Notes: generated from the letters alone by a model not told the origin. DNA of 23,620 nt from Clostridia bacterium (GCA_025997215.1 BNUH01000042.1:1-23620), one strand, 5' to 3'; counted from the first letter of the stretch, positions 1-7,881 are shown. Made by a program: numbers and translations.

Positions 1-2
1 GT

Positions 3-977
3 GAAACGATGATACCTGTGATGAGACGTCTGCATACGGACTATGGATTAGGAAGGATGGTCGTGGTGGCTGATAAAGGGTTAAACACCTCGGATAACGT
101 GGTTTTTAATCTGTTGAATCAAGATGGGTATGTATATTCGCAGACGGTTCGCGGCGCAAACAATGAATTGCAGTCGTTCGTGTTGAACAAAGAAGGTTAT
201 AGAATGCAAGACGGCGGCTTCAAGATCAAATCCCGAACGTACCCGCGCGAGGTGTGGGTGACAGACATACAAGGTAAGCGCAAGAAAGAGACAGTGGATG
301 AAAAACAGGTAATATTTTACAGTCCGGATTATGATCGACGCGCAAAGAACCAGCGTGAAGGCGTGTTACAAAAGGCGCGCGACATGGCCGCGCACCCTGG
401 GAAATACAACCAGGCGACGAGTTACGGCGCAGAAAAATATGTCAAGCAGTTGACATTTGATCTGAAGAGCGGAGAAGTGACGGAAACAGGAAAGAAGCCG
501 GTCTTTGATGAAGAGCGGCAGAAGGCGGATGAGCAATTTGACGGATATTATGCGCTAGTGACCAGCGAACTAGACAAAACTGATGAACAGATCATAGAAA
601 CATACCGAGGTTTATGGCGGATCGAAGAATCATTCAAAGTCACAAAAAGTGACTTTCGGACAAGACCGGTATATGTATCGCGTGAAGACCATATACAAGC
701 GCACTTTCTAGTATGTTTTGTTGCACTAGTAATAGCGCGATTATTAGAGCGTCGGCTCGATAATGAGTATACAATTGGGCGGATAGCGAGCAGCCTAAGG
801 CGAGCGACATGCACGCTGATGGGCGAGAATCACTATGTGTTTCACCATGCGGACGAGGTAACCAAGGCGGTGCTGGCAAAAACAGGGATCGATTTAGAGA
901 AGCGATATCGCTCGCTTGGCGAGATAAAAAAAGTATTGGCGGGAGCAAACAAACCGGAAACTGCCGCTCAATCCTAA
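3..977 (+). CDS. IS1634/IS4-like DDE transposase, 5' end cut by window edge
   Basis: C-terminal part of an insertion-sequence transposase. The reading frame is open to the window start (codons GAA ACG precede the first ATG at 9), so the N-terminus and the first catalytic Asp lie outside. Counting from the ATG at 9, a second-Asp motif VVVADKGLN is seen with D22, and the third acidic residue lies in a YRGLWRIEESFKVTKSDF block (E206, with K213 in the Y...E...K signature position of IS4-type enzymes). The region between them (about 185 residues) is the long beta-rich insertion typical of IS1634-like members. The C-terminus appears intact and a terminator hairpin follows. It is the only transposase in the window and marks the left border of the accessory region. 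Family placement (IS1634 within the IS4 superfamily) is by motif memory, not by search. Confidence 0.85.
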   Translation, partial: ETMIPVMRRLHTDYGLGRMVVVADKGLNTSDNVVFNLLNQDGYVYSQTVRGANNELQSFVLNKEGYRMQDGGFKIKSRTYPREVWVTDIQGKRKKETVDEKQVIFYSPDYDRRAKNQREGVLQKARDMAAHPGKYNQATSYGAEKYVKQLTFDLKSGEVTETGKKPVFDEERQKADEQFDGYYALVTSELDKTDEQIIETYRGLWRIEESFKVTKSDFRTRPVYVSREDHIQAHFLVCFVALVIARLLERRLDNEYTIGRIASSLRRATCTLMGENHYVFHHADEVTKAVLAKTGIDLEKRYRSLGEIKKVLAGANKPETAAQS

Positions 978-999
978 CAGGTTTCTTCAGTTGCCAAAG

Positions 1000-1048
1000 G
1001 CCGAAAACCCTTGCTGCGCTTAGGGTTTTCGGCTGTTTTCTGCCTTTT
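1000..1048 (+). terminator. Rho-independent terminator after the transposase
   Basis: A 12-bp perfect stem (1000-1011 with 1022-1033, arms GCCGAAAACCCT / AGGGTTTTCGGC) with a 10-nt loop, followed by a T-rich stretch (TGTTTTCTGCCTTTTT). It starts 22 nt after the transposase stop codon, so it most likely ends transposase transcription and may lie close to the right end of the IS. Confidence 0.75.
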
Positions 1049-1096
1049 TGCTGCCGAAGTCAGGTTATACCACAGAATAACTTTTCCTGCAAGTAC

Positions 1097-1125
1097 TTGT
1101 ATAAATGGGAGAAAATGGGTATACT
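1097..1125 (+). promoter_or_regulatory. Sigma-A-type promoter for the small coiled-coil protein
   Basis: TTGTAT (1097-1102), a 17-bp spacer, then TATACT (1120-1125). It lies 40 bp upstream of the start codon at 1165, so the small gene has its own promoter separate from the IS. Confidence 0.55.
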
Positions 1126-1164
1126 CTAAAACAGGTAATAAAATATGTAGGGGGACAATGTGTT

Positions 1165-1572
1165 ATGCCAAAAGGAATCAAAGGTTCAGGTGATCCTTCC
1201 AAAAAGAGAAGGAAGTCTACTTCGGCTAAAGTAGTGCCTATGGTGGCCGAACCTACGCCAAAAGCCAAAGAGCGTAAGCCTTATCCTACCCATGAAGAGC
1301 GGATTGCTCAAGCTGATAAACGGATTCAGCATTGGGAGGCTTTGAACGCCAAGAGGTATGAGCTGATAGCAAAGACCGAGAAAGTCCTCGCTGATAGGCA
1401 GGAAGACTTATCCAGAGGTGAGGCGGAACTGGAAAAAGTTATGAATTGGAAACAGCGGCTGGTAGAGATCAAGGATGGTAAGCCTCAGATGAAATATAAA
1501 GAGTTCATGGCGGCCCTGGAACGGAGCGGGAAGACAGTTGACGAGTTGTTGAACGAACTGAGGGGCGCGTGA
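1165..1572 (+). CDS. Small charged coiled-coil protein of unknown function (135 aa)
   Basis: I do not recognise a named family. The start ATG at 1165 is chosen because AGGGGG (1149-1154) sits 10 nt upstream; an earlier in-frame ATG at 1105 overlaps the promoter. The protein opens with MPKGIKGSGDPSKK, then a Lys/Arg-rich low-complexity linker (about residues 10-50). A long helical, heptad-like stretch follows (about 55-120), rich in Glu, Lys, Ala and Leu and probably a coiled coil, ending in LDELLNELRGA-like residues (VDELLNELRGA). There are no Cys residues, membrane segments or signal peptide. Proteins opening this way are, in my memory, found on mobile elements of Clostridia, and it stands right behind an IS, but that is weak evidence. 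A nucleic-acid or structural accessory role is a guess. Confidence 0.65.
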   Translation: MPKGIKGSGDPSKKRRKSTSAKVVPMVAEPTPKAKERKPYPTHEERIAQADKRIQHWEALNAKRYELIAKTEKVLADRQEDLSRGEAELEKVMNWKQRLVEIKDGKPQMKYKEFMAALERSGKTVDELLNELRGA

Positions 1573-1640
1573 GTGCGCCTCTGTTTATAACATTACCGTT
1601 TTCTCCCTAAGGTGTCTGGATGCTCTCCGTGTTCATTATA

Positions 1641-1672
1641 CTGATAGGGGCGGATACTATCCGCCCCATCAG
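1641..1672. other. Strong hairpin between convergent genes
   Basis: Arms GGGGCGGAT (1647-1655) and ATCCGCCCC (1659-1667) with a 3-nt loop, extended by CTGAT (1641-1645) and ATCAG (1668-1672) across a one-base bulge at 1646. It lies between the convergent small ORF and the DHQase-like gene. Neither strand has a T tract after it, so it is not a classic terminator. It could still act as a transcript 3'-end stabiliser or a factor-dependent termination site for both genes. Confidence 0.5.
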
Positions 1673-1720
1673 GTTCAGGCGTAGCTGCCACATCAGGTTT
1701 GTAATTGAGACAGAGCGTGC

Positions 1721-2560
1721 TTACACTTTACCGCAATCATCCTGAAGCGAAGCAGCAGCCGCACGGGTACCAACCAGCTGATTGCGGTTCATGTGCCAAT
1801 CGAGATTGTCGTATATTGTGTGTACCGCACGTAACAGCGGCTGATCCTTGTGGCTGTTAGGCGCATACTCTTGAACGCATAGGATCATACAAGAGCCAAA
1901 AACAGGCGCGAATACACGATGGGCTTTACCATGTTGCCCCATGCAAACATGCAGTAATGGAACAGGCAGTTGCTTGCTTACTAATGAAGTGGCGCGGATG
2001 GCTTCCAGTAAGTCCTCATCACTGTGCACAGTCATGGCGATTTTTACCATATCTGCTCCACGATTTGCTAAAGCTAGAGCGTGCTCAAGCACATGTTCAG
2101 CAGACATGGGTATCCATGTATGTGAAGACATGAGAACCTCGCCGCCCTTGTCGTGTATCTGGCGGATCAGCTCTTTTTGTTTGGCGACAACGACAGGATC
2201 AATTGCCAACTGCAAAGGCGCCTCACCGAATATATCTCCAAATATATCACACATGGCTGCACCTGCATCTATTGCTAGCAGCTGCTGTTTGGCGCGTATC
2301 TCGTCAGTGATGGTTGACCTGGCTTCTGTACGGTAGTTAATCGTCATGATGGGTAAATCGCAGGCATAACCGAATATGTTTTTCAGTGAATCAAGCGATT
2401 GGTATTCTTCACCTAATATCTCAAGGTGTAAAGCGACAGCGTCGGCTCCATCGTATATGGAGTTGCGTATACGATCAATCGCGCCAGCTGCGGTCAGTTC
2501 CGTGATCATGCTAGTAAGTATGGGCTTTTTTGCGCGGAGGGCGCTGAACAATGGACGCAT
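1721..2560 (-). CDS. Type I 3-dehydroquinate dehydratase family protein (AroD-like)
   Basis: Class I DHQases are TIM-barrel enzymes that dehydrate 3-dehydroquinate to 3-dehydroshikimate through a Schiff base on a Lys. From the ATG at 2560 (279 aa), chosen because AAGGAG sits 8 nt upstream, the family residues appear in order: ALHLEILGEEYQSL (E47), PIMTINYRTEAR (R77), SSHTW (H147), DMVKIAMTVHS (K173, the Schiff-base Lys) and MGQHGKAHRVF...FGS (R215). The usual E-G-G after the RT motif is changed to RTEARS, so substrate preference may differ. The usual length is about 250 aa; this one is slightly longer. It is divergent from an AraC regulator and near two SDR dehydrogenases and a sugar importer, with no other shikimate gene around. 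A catabolic role on a quinate-like or sugar-derived keto compound is therefore as likely as aromatic amino acid synthesis. Confidence 0.82.
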   Translation of the reverse strand: MRPLFSALRAKKPILTSMITELTAAGAIDRIRNSIYDGADAVALHLEILGEEYQSLDSLKNIFGYACDLPIMTINYRTEARSTITDEIRAKQQLLAIDAGAAMCDIFGDIFGEAPLQLAIDPVVVAKQKELIRQIHDKGGEVLMSSHTWIPMSAEHVLEHALALANRGADMVKIAMTVHSDEDLLEAIRATSLVSKQLPVPLLHVCMGQHGKAHRVFAPVFGSCMILCVQEYAPNSHKDQPLLRAVHTIYDNLDWHMNRNQLVGTRAAAASLQDDCGKV

Positions 2561-2599
2561 AGGTTCATCTCCTTGCAGGATCAATTATTACTGAAATAT

Positions 2600-2628
2600 A
2601 TTGTAACAATTTAGGCCTTGAATGTAAA
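2600..2628 (-). promoter_or_regulatory. Promoter of the DHQase-like gene
   Basis: Read on the minus strand: TTTACA (2628-2623), 17-bp spacer, TACAAT (2605-2600). It is 40 bp from the start codon at 2560. Its -35 box touches the -35 box of the divergent AraC promoter, so the two promoters share one short DNA segment. Confidence 0.5.
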
Positions 2629-2646
2629 TGAGCAGTGTGGTATAAT
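2618..2646 (+). promoter_or_regulatory. Promoter of the AraC regulator, extended -10
   Basis: TTGAAT (2618-2623), 17-bp spacer, TATAAT (2641-2646) with a TG one base before the -10 box (2638-2639). This is close to the consensus for the housekeeping sigma factor and is the strongest promoter-like sequence in the window. Confidence 0.65.
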
Positions 2647-2647
2647 T

Positions 2648-2661
2648 TATCATAAATGATA
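2648..2661. promoter_or_regulatory. Candidate operator, palindrome at the AraC transcription start
   Basis: TATCAT-AA-ATGATA, a perfect inverted repeat that begins one base after the -10 box of the AraC promoter and so covers the expected start of transcription. A bound protein would block this promoter, which fits autorepression. AraC proteins usually bind direct repeats, so another regulator is possible. Confidence 0.35.
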
Positions 2662-2681
2662 CAGAATATGCACTTGATGAA

Positions 2682-2698
2682 AAGGAGGCGATCGTATT
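2682..2698 (+). promoter_or_regulatory. Ribosome binding site pointing to an ATT start codon
   Basis: AAGGAGG (2682-2688) is followed 7 nt later by ATT (2696-2698), in frame with the AraC gene. The first ordinary start (GTG at 2729) is 40 nt from this site and has no Shine-Dalgarno of its own. Starting at ATT would add 11 residues (I/M-F-D-I-S-R-A-T-I-T-S). Confidence 0.45.
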
Positions 2699-2728
2699 TT
2701 TGATATCTCAAGAGCTACTATTACAAGT

Positions 2729-3490
2729 GTGGCCGGTATCTTATCTGTCACTCTCTCCGAGGGCGAACGCAGAGAAATGATCGACCGCAGAGAATATGGC
2801 CTCATCATGGCTATAAGCGGAAAGGTGATATATCATAACAAAGGGAAGCGCTACGTTTCCGACCCAAATACTTTGTTGTTGATGCCATGGAAAACCAGCT
2901 ATGACTTCATAAGCGTTGAACACAGCGAAAACATTGTTGTAAACTTTCAATCAGAATTCCCCGAACCACCCACGGAAATCACCACGCTGCCGCTGCCAGT
3001 CAACGACGCCCTTGGCATAGCTAAGAAGCTGAATCAGCTCACAGCATTATGGTTGTTTCGCAAGGATGGCTATCACGCACGTTGCTTTGCCGTTTTGTAT
3101 GAAATTTTCGCCACGATAGGCGAAGGTAGAACAAAGCCGTACGCATCAAGCGCCAAGTTCAACCTGATAACCGCTGCAAACGACTACATGGAGGCGCATT
3201 GGAACGATCCTAAATTAACCAATGAACAGCTGGCTCGTCAAGCGAAGGTCTCCACTGTATATTTTCGGAAGATATTTGCAGAGAAGTATGGAATACCGCC
3301 AATGCGTTACATCAAAGAGAAACGAATTGATCAAGCGAAAATCTTGTTGCAATCGGGATTATCATCTGTTGCAGGCGTAGCGGAGGCAGTTGGGTATAGC
3401 AGTATTTACCATTTTAGCCGCGCATTTAAGGAATCTACAGGTGAAACACCTACTGAATACTCGCGCAGAATGCAAGCCAGTCCCAAATAA
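2729..3490 (+). CDS. AraC family transcriptional regulator, cupin plus HTH
   Basis: Cytoplasmic one-component regulator. The N-terminal half (about 20-90) reads as the cupin-like sugar-sensing domain of AraC proteins (LIMAISGKVIYHNKG, then a PNTLLLMPWKTSYDF strand pair). The C-terminal 110 residues hold both helix-turn-helix motifs: LTNEQLARQAKVSTVYFRKIF (about 163-183) and the VAEAVGYSSIYHFSRAFK block (about 217-234), followed by TGETPTEYSRR. Length 253 aa from the GTG at 2729. The better ribosome binding site suggests an ATT start at 2696 (264 aa). It is divergent from the DHQase-like gene and directly upstream of the SDR/importer-1 operon, so it probably controls one or both. The ligand is unknown. 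It is unlike the membrane-anchored AraC at 11472, which has no cupin. Confidence 0.9.
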   Translation: MAGILSVTLSEGERREMIDRREYGLIMAISGKVIYHNKGKRYVSDPNTLLLMPWKTSYDFISVEHSENIVVNFQSEFPEPPTEITTLPLPVNDALGIAKKLNQLTALWLFRKDGYHARCFAVLYEIFATIGEGRTKPYASSAKFNLITAANDYMEAHWNDPKLTNEQLARQAKVSTVYFRKIFAEKYGIPPMRYIKEKRIDQAKILLQSGLSSVAGVAEAVGYSSIYHFSRAFKESTGETPTEYSRRMQASPK

Positions 3491-3526
3491 AGTATCAGAA
3501 ACGTTAAAAGAATATCAGGTTTCGCA

Positions 3527-3555
3527 TTTACACCGCAATGGATGTTCTGTATACT
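3527..3555 (+). promoter_or_regulatory. Promoter of the SDR/importer-1 operon
   Basis: TTTACA (3527-3532), 17-bp spacer, TATACT (3550-3555), 47 bp ahead of the first SDR start. No other convincing promoter was seen before 8775, so the five genes downstream may share it. Confidence 0.55.
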
Positions 3556-3602
3556 AAGTGCATAAATAAGGCCATGCTTTTGTGAATAAGGGGGGGCTGT
3601 TG

Positions 3603-4355
3603 ATGCGATTCTCGAGTGAAACTGCGATTATTACCGGTGCTGGCGGTGGTATCGGAAGTGCATGCGCTCTGCGCCTTGCAAAGGAAGGCGTTAACGTGAT
3701 TGCAATCGATCTCTTCGAGCATAAGGCTGCTGAAGTAGCGGACAACATTCGCGCTATCGGCGGCAGCGCGATGGCTGCATCCGCTGATATCCGTGATAGC
3801 GGCGCGATGCAAGCGATTATGAAATGCGCAGCCGAGAAATACGGCGGTATTCACATCTTGGTAAATAATGCAGGCGGACCATCCGACTGGTTCGATTCCC
3901 AGAAGTATCCGCGCGTGAAATTTGCCGAATCCACAGAAGAATCCTGGCGGCAAACGATCGAGGTAAATTTGATTGGCTTAATGATAGCAACTCGCGCTGT
4001 TATCCCATATATGATAGCTCAAAAGGTCGGCAGGATTATCAATATCGGCTCAGTAGCGGGTGTAAACGGCATCCCGACCATGGCGGACTATTCTGCGGCA
4101 AAGGGCGGGGTCATTGCGTTTACTAAAGCGCTGGCAATTGAAGTAGGTCGATCCGGCATACGCGTGAATTGTGTATCGCCCGGCTCGATTGTTCGCAAGG
4201 ACACCGGAGGACCAATGACGTTTTTAGGACGCGCTGGACAACCAGAAGAAGTTGCCGCATTGGTCGCGTTTCTCGCCAGCGAAGATTCCAGTTTCATAAC
4301 TGGACAGAATTACATCGTTGATGGCGGTCGAACGCTGAGCATGAAATGCGACTAA
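3603..4355 (+). CDS. SDR family NAD(P)-dependent oxidoreductase (first of two)
   Basis: Classical short-chain dehydrogenase/reductase, 250 aa, oxidising or reducing a hydroxyl/keto group with NAD(H) or NADP(H) in the cytoplasm. The start ATG at 3603 is set by a G-rich ribosome binding site (AAGGGGGGG, 3588-3596); an in-frame GTG at 3582 lies before that site and is rejected. Cofactor motif TGAGGGIG at residues 11-18, acidic D36 after beta-2 favouring NAD, NNAG at 88-91, catalytic S150 (INIGSVAG), and Y163-x3-K167 (YSAAK). The C-terminus GQNYIVDGG is typical of the family. All catalytic residues are present. It is first in a run with a second SDR and an ABC importer, so a sugar, sugar acid or polyol substrate is likely, but the sequence does not fix which. 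Confidence 0.9.
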   Translation: MRFSSETAIITGAGGGIGSACALRLAKEGVNVIAIDLFEHKAAEVADNIRAIGGSAMAASADIRDSGAMQAIMKCAAEKYGGIHILVNNAGGPSDWFDSQKYPRVKFAESTEESWRQTIEVNLIGLMIATRAVIPYMIAQKVGRIINIGSVAGVNGIPTMADYSAAKGGVIAFTKALAIEVGRSGIRVNCVSPGSIVRKDTGGPMTFLGRAGQPEEVAALVAFLASEDSSFITGQNYIVDGGRTLSMKCD

Positions 4356-4389
4356 TGATTTGTTGATTCATATTTGATGCGGAGAGACA

Positions 4390-5148
4390 ATGATTATGAA
4401 TGAATCGCGTTTTGTCGGGAAAACGGCAGTAATATCAGGCGCGGCGTCTGGTATGGGACTTCTGGCGTGCCAATGCCTGGCGCGAGAGGGCGCTAGAATC
4501 GTCATGTGTGATGTAAATGAAAACGCGCTAAACGCTTGCGCTCAGGATCTAATTGACAATGGCGGTGAGGTTACGCCGCTGGTTGTCGATGTGCGTGTAT
4601 ATGAACAGGTCAAGGCTGCTATGGATCTGGCTAAACAGACTTATGGCAGTATAGACATCATTAGCAGTTTTGCCGGCGGGGCTTCTGGCAGGATCTTTAA
4701 GACGGGTGAGTTTAAGGATACGGACATACACATTATTGATTGGGGTATTGATGTAAATTTCAAGGCGCAGGTTTACTTTGCTCACGCAGCAATTGGGTAT
4801 ATGTTTGAGCAGAATACCGGGGTCATCATCAACATCGGCTCGATCACAGGCGAGGAAGGCTCCGGCAGCGCAATTGATTACGCCTCAGCGAAAAGCGGTG
4901 TGATGTATGGGTTGACTAAGTCGCTAGCCCAGTATGGGGCATCACATAATGTGCGCGTTTGCTGCATATCGCCGGGTCCTGTGCTGACTCGCGAAAGCAT
5001 GGCGAATATGCGCACTCTCATTGGACGCGCGGCATATCCTCAAGAGATCATCGATCTCTTCCTTTATCTTTGTTCGGATAAGGCCGCATTCATGACCGGC
5101 GTGAATATCCTAATCGACGGCGGTCGAAACTGTCTCCCTAAAATCTAG
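4390..5148 (+). CDS. SDR family oxidoreductase (second, atypical NNAG region)
   Basis: Second classical-type SDR, 252 aa, 34 bp after the first. GGAGAG (4381-4386) serves the ATG at 4390; an in-frame ATG at 4396 is also possible. Motifs: SGAASGMG (16-23) for cofactor binding, D41 after beta-2 (NAD preference), S151 in INIGSITG, Y164-x3-K168 (YASAK), and GVNILIDGG near the end. The usual NNAG is replaced by SSFAG (92-96), a change in the segment that steadies the central sheet, so the Asn of that motif is missing. The Asn of the catalytic tetrad on helix 4 seems kept (DVNFKAQ). It is clearly diverged from its neighbour rather than a recent duplicate. The two SDRs may perform successive oxidations or an epimerisation by oxidation and reduction. 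Confidence 0.88.
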   Translation: MIMNESRFVGKTAVISGAASGMGLLACQCLAREGARIVMCDVNENALNACAQDLIDNGGEVTPLVVDVRVYEQVKAAMDLAKQTYGSIDIISSFAGGASGRIFKTGEFKDTDIHIIDWGIDVNFKAQVYFAHAAIGYMFEQNTGVIINIGSITGEEGSGSAIDYASAKSGVMYGLTKSLAQYGASHNVRVCCISPGPVLTRESMANMRTLIGRAAYPQEIIDLFLYLCSDKAAFMTGVNILIDGGRNCLPKI

Positions 5149-5170
5149 CCGACAAATGACATGATGTCGG
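5149..5170 (+). other. Short hairpin between SDR2 and solute-binding protein genes
   Basis: Six-bp stem CCGACA (5149-5154) / TGTCGG (5165-5170), 10-nt loop, followed by TTTGAT. It starts on the base after the SDR2 stop codon. Too weak for a sure terminator; a partial attenuator or processing site before the binding-protein gene is possible. Confidence 0.3.
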
Positions 5171-5206
5171 TTTGATATTCTAGACTAATAAAGGAGGGTC
5201 CATTCT

Positions 5207-6820
5207 ATGAAACGTGGTTTTCTCAGTATCTTTATTGCGATCGCTCTTCTTACGGCGTGCTTTGGTGCTGTTGGGCATGCTGCGCCAGTCGGCGCGCCTA
5301 TCGTACTGACCGCCGCAATCAGCGACAATACGAAAGTAGAGGATTACAACAAAAACGAGGTGACGCTATATCTAGAGCAAACCCTCGGCGTCGACATCCA
5401 GTATAATGTGTATGCTTCAACCGATTATGCTGATAAAATGCAGCTGAAGGTAGCTGGTGGCGACAAGCTGGAAGATTTCATTTTCGGCGGCTTTTCCGAC
5501 GTGCAGGTATACAACTGGGCGCAGGAAGGCGCTATAACCGGCCTAAAGGAGCTGTACGCAAGCGAGCAAACCGCCCCAAACATTTATCAGGCTATGGAGC
5601 GTGTCGGGTACGATTTTCGCGGCTCCATAACGATGCCGGATGGCGAGATATACTACATCCCCACGCTCAACCAGTCCTACGGGAATGAGTGTAGCGCCAA
5701 GGTATGGTACTATGAGCCGTGGCTCACCCAACTGGACATCAGTGCACCGACCACTACTGCCGAGTTTGAAGAGCTGCTTAAGAAAATAAAAACTAGCGAT
5801 TTGAATGGCAATGGTGTTTCTGACGAGGTAGGACTTGCCGGCTATGGCGGCATCGGCGGTCAGTGGTTCAACTACTTGATGAACTCGTTTGTATACACCG
5901 ATAGCAGCAATATGTACATGAAGGTAAGCGATAAAGAACTCTCATTCTCTTTTACGGAAACAGCATGGCGTGACGGTATTGAGTGGATAGCATCTCTAGT
6001 CAAAGAAGGCTTGATTCCGACCGAGACCATTACCCAAGATAATGCTGCCTTCCAGACCATGATTAATACAAGCGATGTTACGGCATTTACGTTTGGCTTT
6101 TCTACACCAAGCCCGATTACAGATGTAGGCGTTAAGTCTGTATATAAGGCGCTGGCTCCGCTTATTGGCCCCAATCAGGTTCAATACGCCACCGTAAATC
6201 CCTCGAAAGCTTCTTGCGCGATGATAATTTCCGCTGACTGCGAACACGTCGCTGCCGCCTTCAGCGTCGGAGATCTGATGGTCAGCGAAGAGTTGAGCAT
6301 AGCTACCCGTTTCGGAGCGCGATACGCAGACTGGGATTATCTTTCCGATTTGGATAATGCGTCGGACTATATATCCCCTTACCCAGGCTTTGACGCATAT
6401 ATCGTCGTCTATAACGACGCCACTTTCTGGGGCAGCGGCGCTCCACAAAATCGATCGTACATGCAAAACGGCCCGTTCATTCGTCAGTATGGCATTGCGA
6501 ACGGAATGGGCATCAACCCAGCGACAGTATCACCTTTCTCCGTCAACGAAGCGACCGGTATCAGCCTATATCAGCAAGGCGGGTACTTCCCGGATGAAAA
6601 GATCGTCAAGCTGATCTATACCGAGGATGAGGCGTCCGTAATCCAATCCCTCAGTTCAACGATCAGCACGTTTGTGTCAGAGACCAATGCCAACTGGTTA
6701 CTGGGTAATACCTTGTTGGACGATGCGTCATGGGATCAATTCTTGAATACTATTGATTCGATCGGTGCATATGACTATTTGAAATGCGCGCAAGATGCGT
6801 ACAACCGCAGCATTCAATAA
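5207..6820 (+). CDS. Extracellular solute-binding protein of oligosaccharide importer 1
   Basis: Substrate-binding component of an LplA/LipO-type carbohydrate ABC importer, 537 aa, the usual size for this family. The N-terminus is a signal peptide (MKR then a hydrophobic run) with LTAC at residues 15-18, a good lipobox, so Cys18 is probably lipidated and the protein tethered outside the membrane. AAGGAGGG (5191-5198) is 8 nt from the ATG. A DLNGNGVSDE motif (198-207) matches the calcium-binding loop of alginate-type binding proteins (AlgQ1/AlgQ2 kind). Aromatic residues are frequent, as expected for sugar stacking. It stands behind two SDR genes and before two permeases separated by a hairpin. 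The substrate is not readable; an oligosaccharide is likely from the family. Confidence 0.9.
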   Translation: MKRGFLSIFIAIALLTACFGAVGHAAPVGAPIVLTAAISDNTKVEDYNKNEVTLYLEQTLGVDIQYNVYASTDYADKMQLKVAGGDKLEDFIFGGFSDVQVYNWAQEGAITGLKELYASEQTAPNIYQAMERVGYDFRGSITMPDGEIYYIPTLNQSYGNECSAKVWYYEPWLTQLDISAPTTTAEFEELLKKIKTSDLNGNGVSDEVGLAGYGGIGGQWFNYLMNSFVYTDSSNMYMKVSDKELSFSFTETAWRDGIEWIASLVKEGLIPTETITQDNAAFQTMINTSDVTAFTFGFSTPSPITDVGVKSVYKALAPLIGPNQVQYATVNPSKASCAMIISADCEHVAAAFSVGDLMVSEELSIATRFGARYADWDYLSDLDNASDYISPYPGFDAYIVVYNDATFWGSGAPQNRSYMQNGPFIRQYGIANGMGINPATVSPFSVNEATGISLYQQGGYFPDEKIVKLIYTEDEASVIQSLSSTISTFVSETNANWLLGNTLLDDASWDQFLNTIDSIGAYDYLKCAQDAYNRSIQ

Positions 6821-6844
6821 CATTGTCGCTGTCGTGCATGTCAC

Positions 6845-6880
6845 GGGTTTGTGCGAGCGATCATTCGCTTGCACAAACCC
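6845..6880 (+). other. Intercistronic hairpin after binding protein 1
   Basis: Fifteen-bp stem with one G-U pair (6845-6859 / 6866-6880), 6-nt loop, no T tract after it. Placed between the binding-protein and first permease genes, where such hairpins commonly protect the upstream message and give more binding protein than permease. Binding protein 2 has a similar hairpin at the same place. Confidence 0.65.
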
Positions 6881-6915
6881 TGGATAGTCATTATCAACTA
6901 GGGAGATAATAATCC

Positions 6916-7869
6916 ATGAACCGATCAACAGAGCTGGCTAACAATAACAGGCATCGTTTCTATGCGGCGAGTATCCGCCGCGATTGGCAGCTTTATCTGT
7001 TCTTGTTGATACCATTGTCTTACATCATATTGTTTTCTTATGTACCCATGGGCGGCTTGCAGATAGCATTCCGCAGCTTTTCGGCGCGAAAGGGTATCTG
7101 GGGAAGTAAATGGGTAGGTTTTGACAACTTCAGGAAATTCTTTGGTAATTACTATTTCGTACGTACTCTAAAGAACACTCTATTGTTATCAGCTTATTCC
7201 ATTGCATGCGGATTTCCAATCCCCATCATCATGGCGCTGCTCATGAATTGTCTCGGTTCACAAAAGTATAAAAACGCTGCACAGGCCATAACCACACTCC
7301 CTCACTTTATATCAATGGTTGTGCTGGTTGGAATGTTGCTTCAGATTTTTTCTGCTCGAAATGGTTTGTACGGCATTTTGGCCGTTAAGCTGACAGGTAG
7401 TTTCCCAACGGATCTGTTTGCATCACCGGATAATTTCCGTCATTTCTATGTGTGGTCAGGTGTTTGGCAGGAATTTGGATGGGGGTCAATTATTTACATT
7501 GCAGCTCTCGCTGCGGTCGATCCTACACTGCACGAAGCAGCGATGATTGATGGGGCATCAAGATTCCGGAGGGTGATCCATATTGATTTTCCAGCGATAC
7601 TGCCGACCGTGATCACTCTGCTGATACTACGGGCTGGAAGTGTGATGAGCATAGGGTTTGAGAAAGTATTTCTAATGCAGAATAACGTTAATCTAGTGAC
7701 TAGCGAGGTTATTTCAACATACGTATATAAGATGGGTTTGTCGGCAGGCGGCGCTGCGGATTTCTCATATTCCACAGCGATCGGTTTTTTTAACTCGGTA
7801 GTAAACATGATACTCATCGTAACAGTGAACTTTATATCAGGGAAATTATCCGATAGCAATTTGTGGTAG
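6916..7869 (+). CDS. ABC importer permease, LplB type (importer 1)
   Basis: Inner-membrane channel subunit, 317 aa, with six predicted membrane segments beginning with LYLFLLIPLSYIILFSYVPMGG (about 26-47). The conserved cytoplasmic EAA loop that docks on the ATPase is at 207-230 (EAAMIDGASRFRRV...FPAILP). The segment PHFISMVVLVG (129-139) and the ending SDSNLW (LSDSNLW) are typical of the LplB family. GGGAG lies 10 nt before the ATG. It pairs with the YtcP-type permease 12 bp downstream. No ATP-binding subunit is encoded in the window, as is usual for this type, which generally borrows a shared MsmX/MsmK-like ATPase. Its composition is AT-richer than the enzyme genes further right. Confidence 0.93.
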   Translation: MNRSTELANNNRHRFYAASIRRDWQLYLFLLIPLSYIILFSYVPMGGLQIAFRSFSARKGIWGSKWVGFDNFRKFFGNYYFVRTLKNTLLLSAYSIACGFPIPIIMALLMNCLGSQKYKNAAQAITTLPHFISMVVLVGMLLQIFSARNGLYGILAVKLTGSFPTDLFASPDNFRHFYVWSGVWQEFGWGSIIYIAALAAVDPTLHEAAMIDGASRFRRVIHIDFPAILPTVITLLILRAGSVMSIGFEKVFLMQNNVNLVTSEVISTYVYKMGLSAGGAADFSYSTAIGFFNSVVNMILIVTVNFISGKLSDSNLW

Positions 7870-7881
7870 GGAGGCGCAAGC

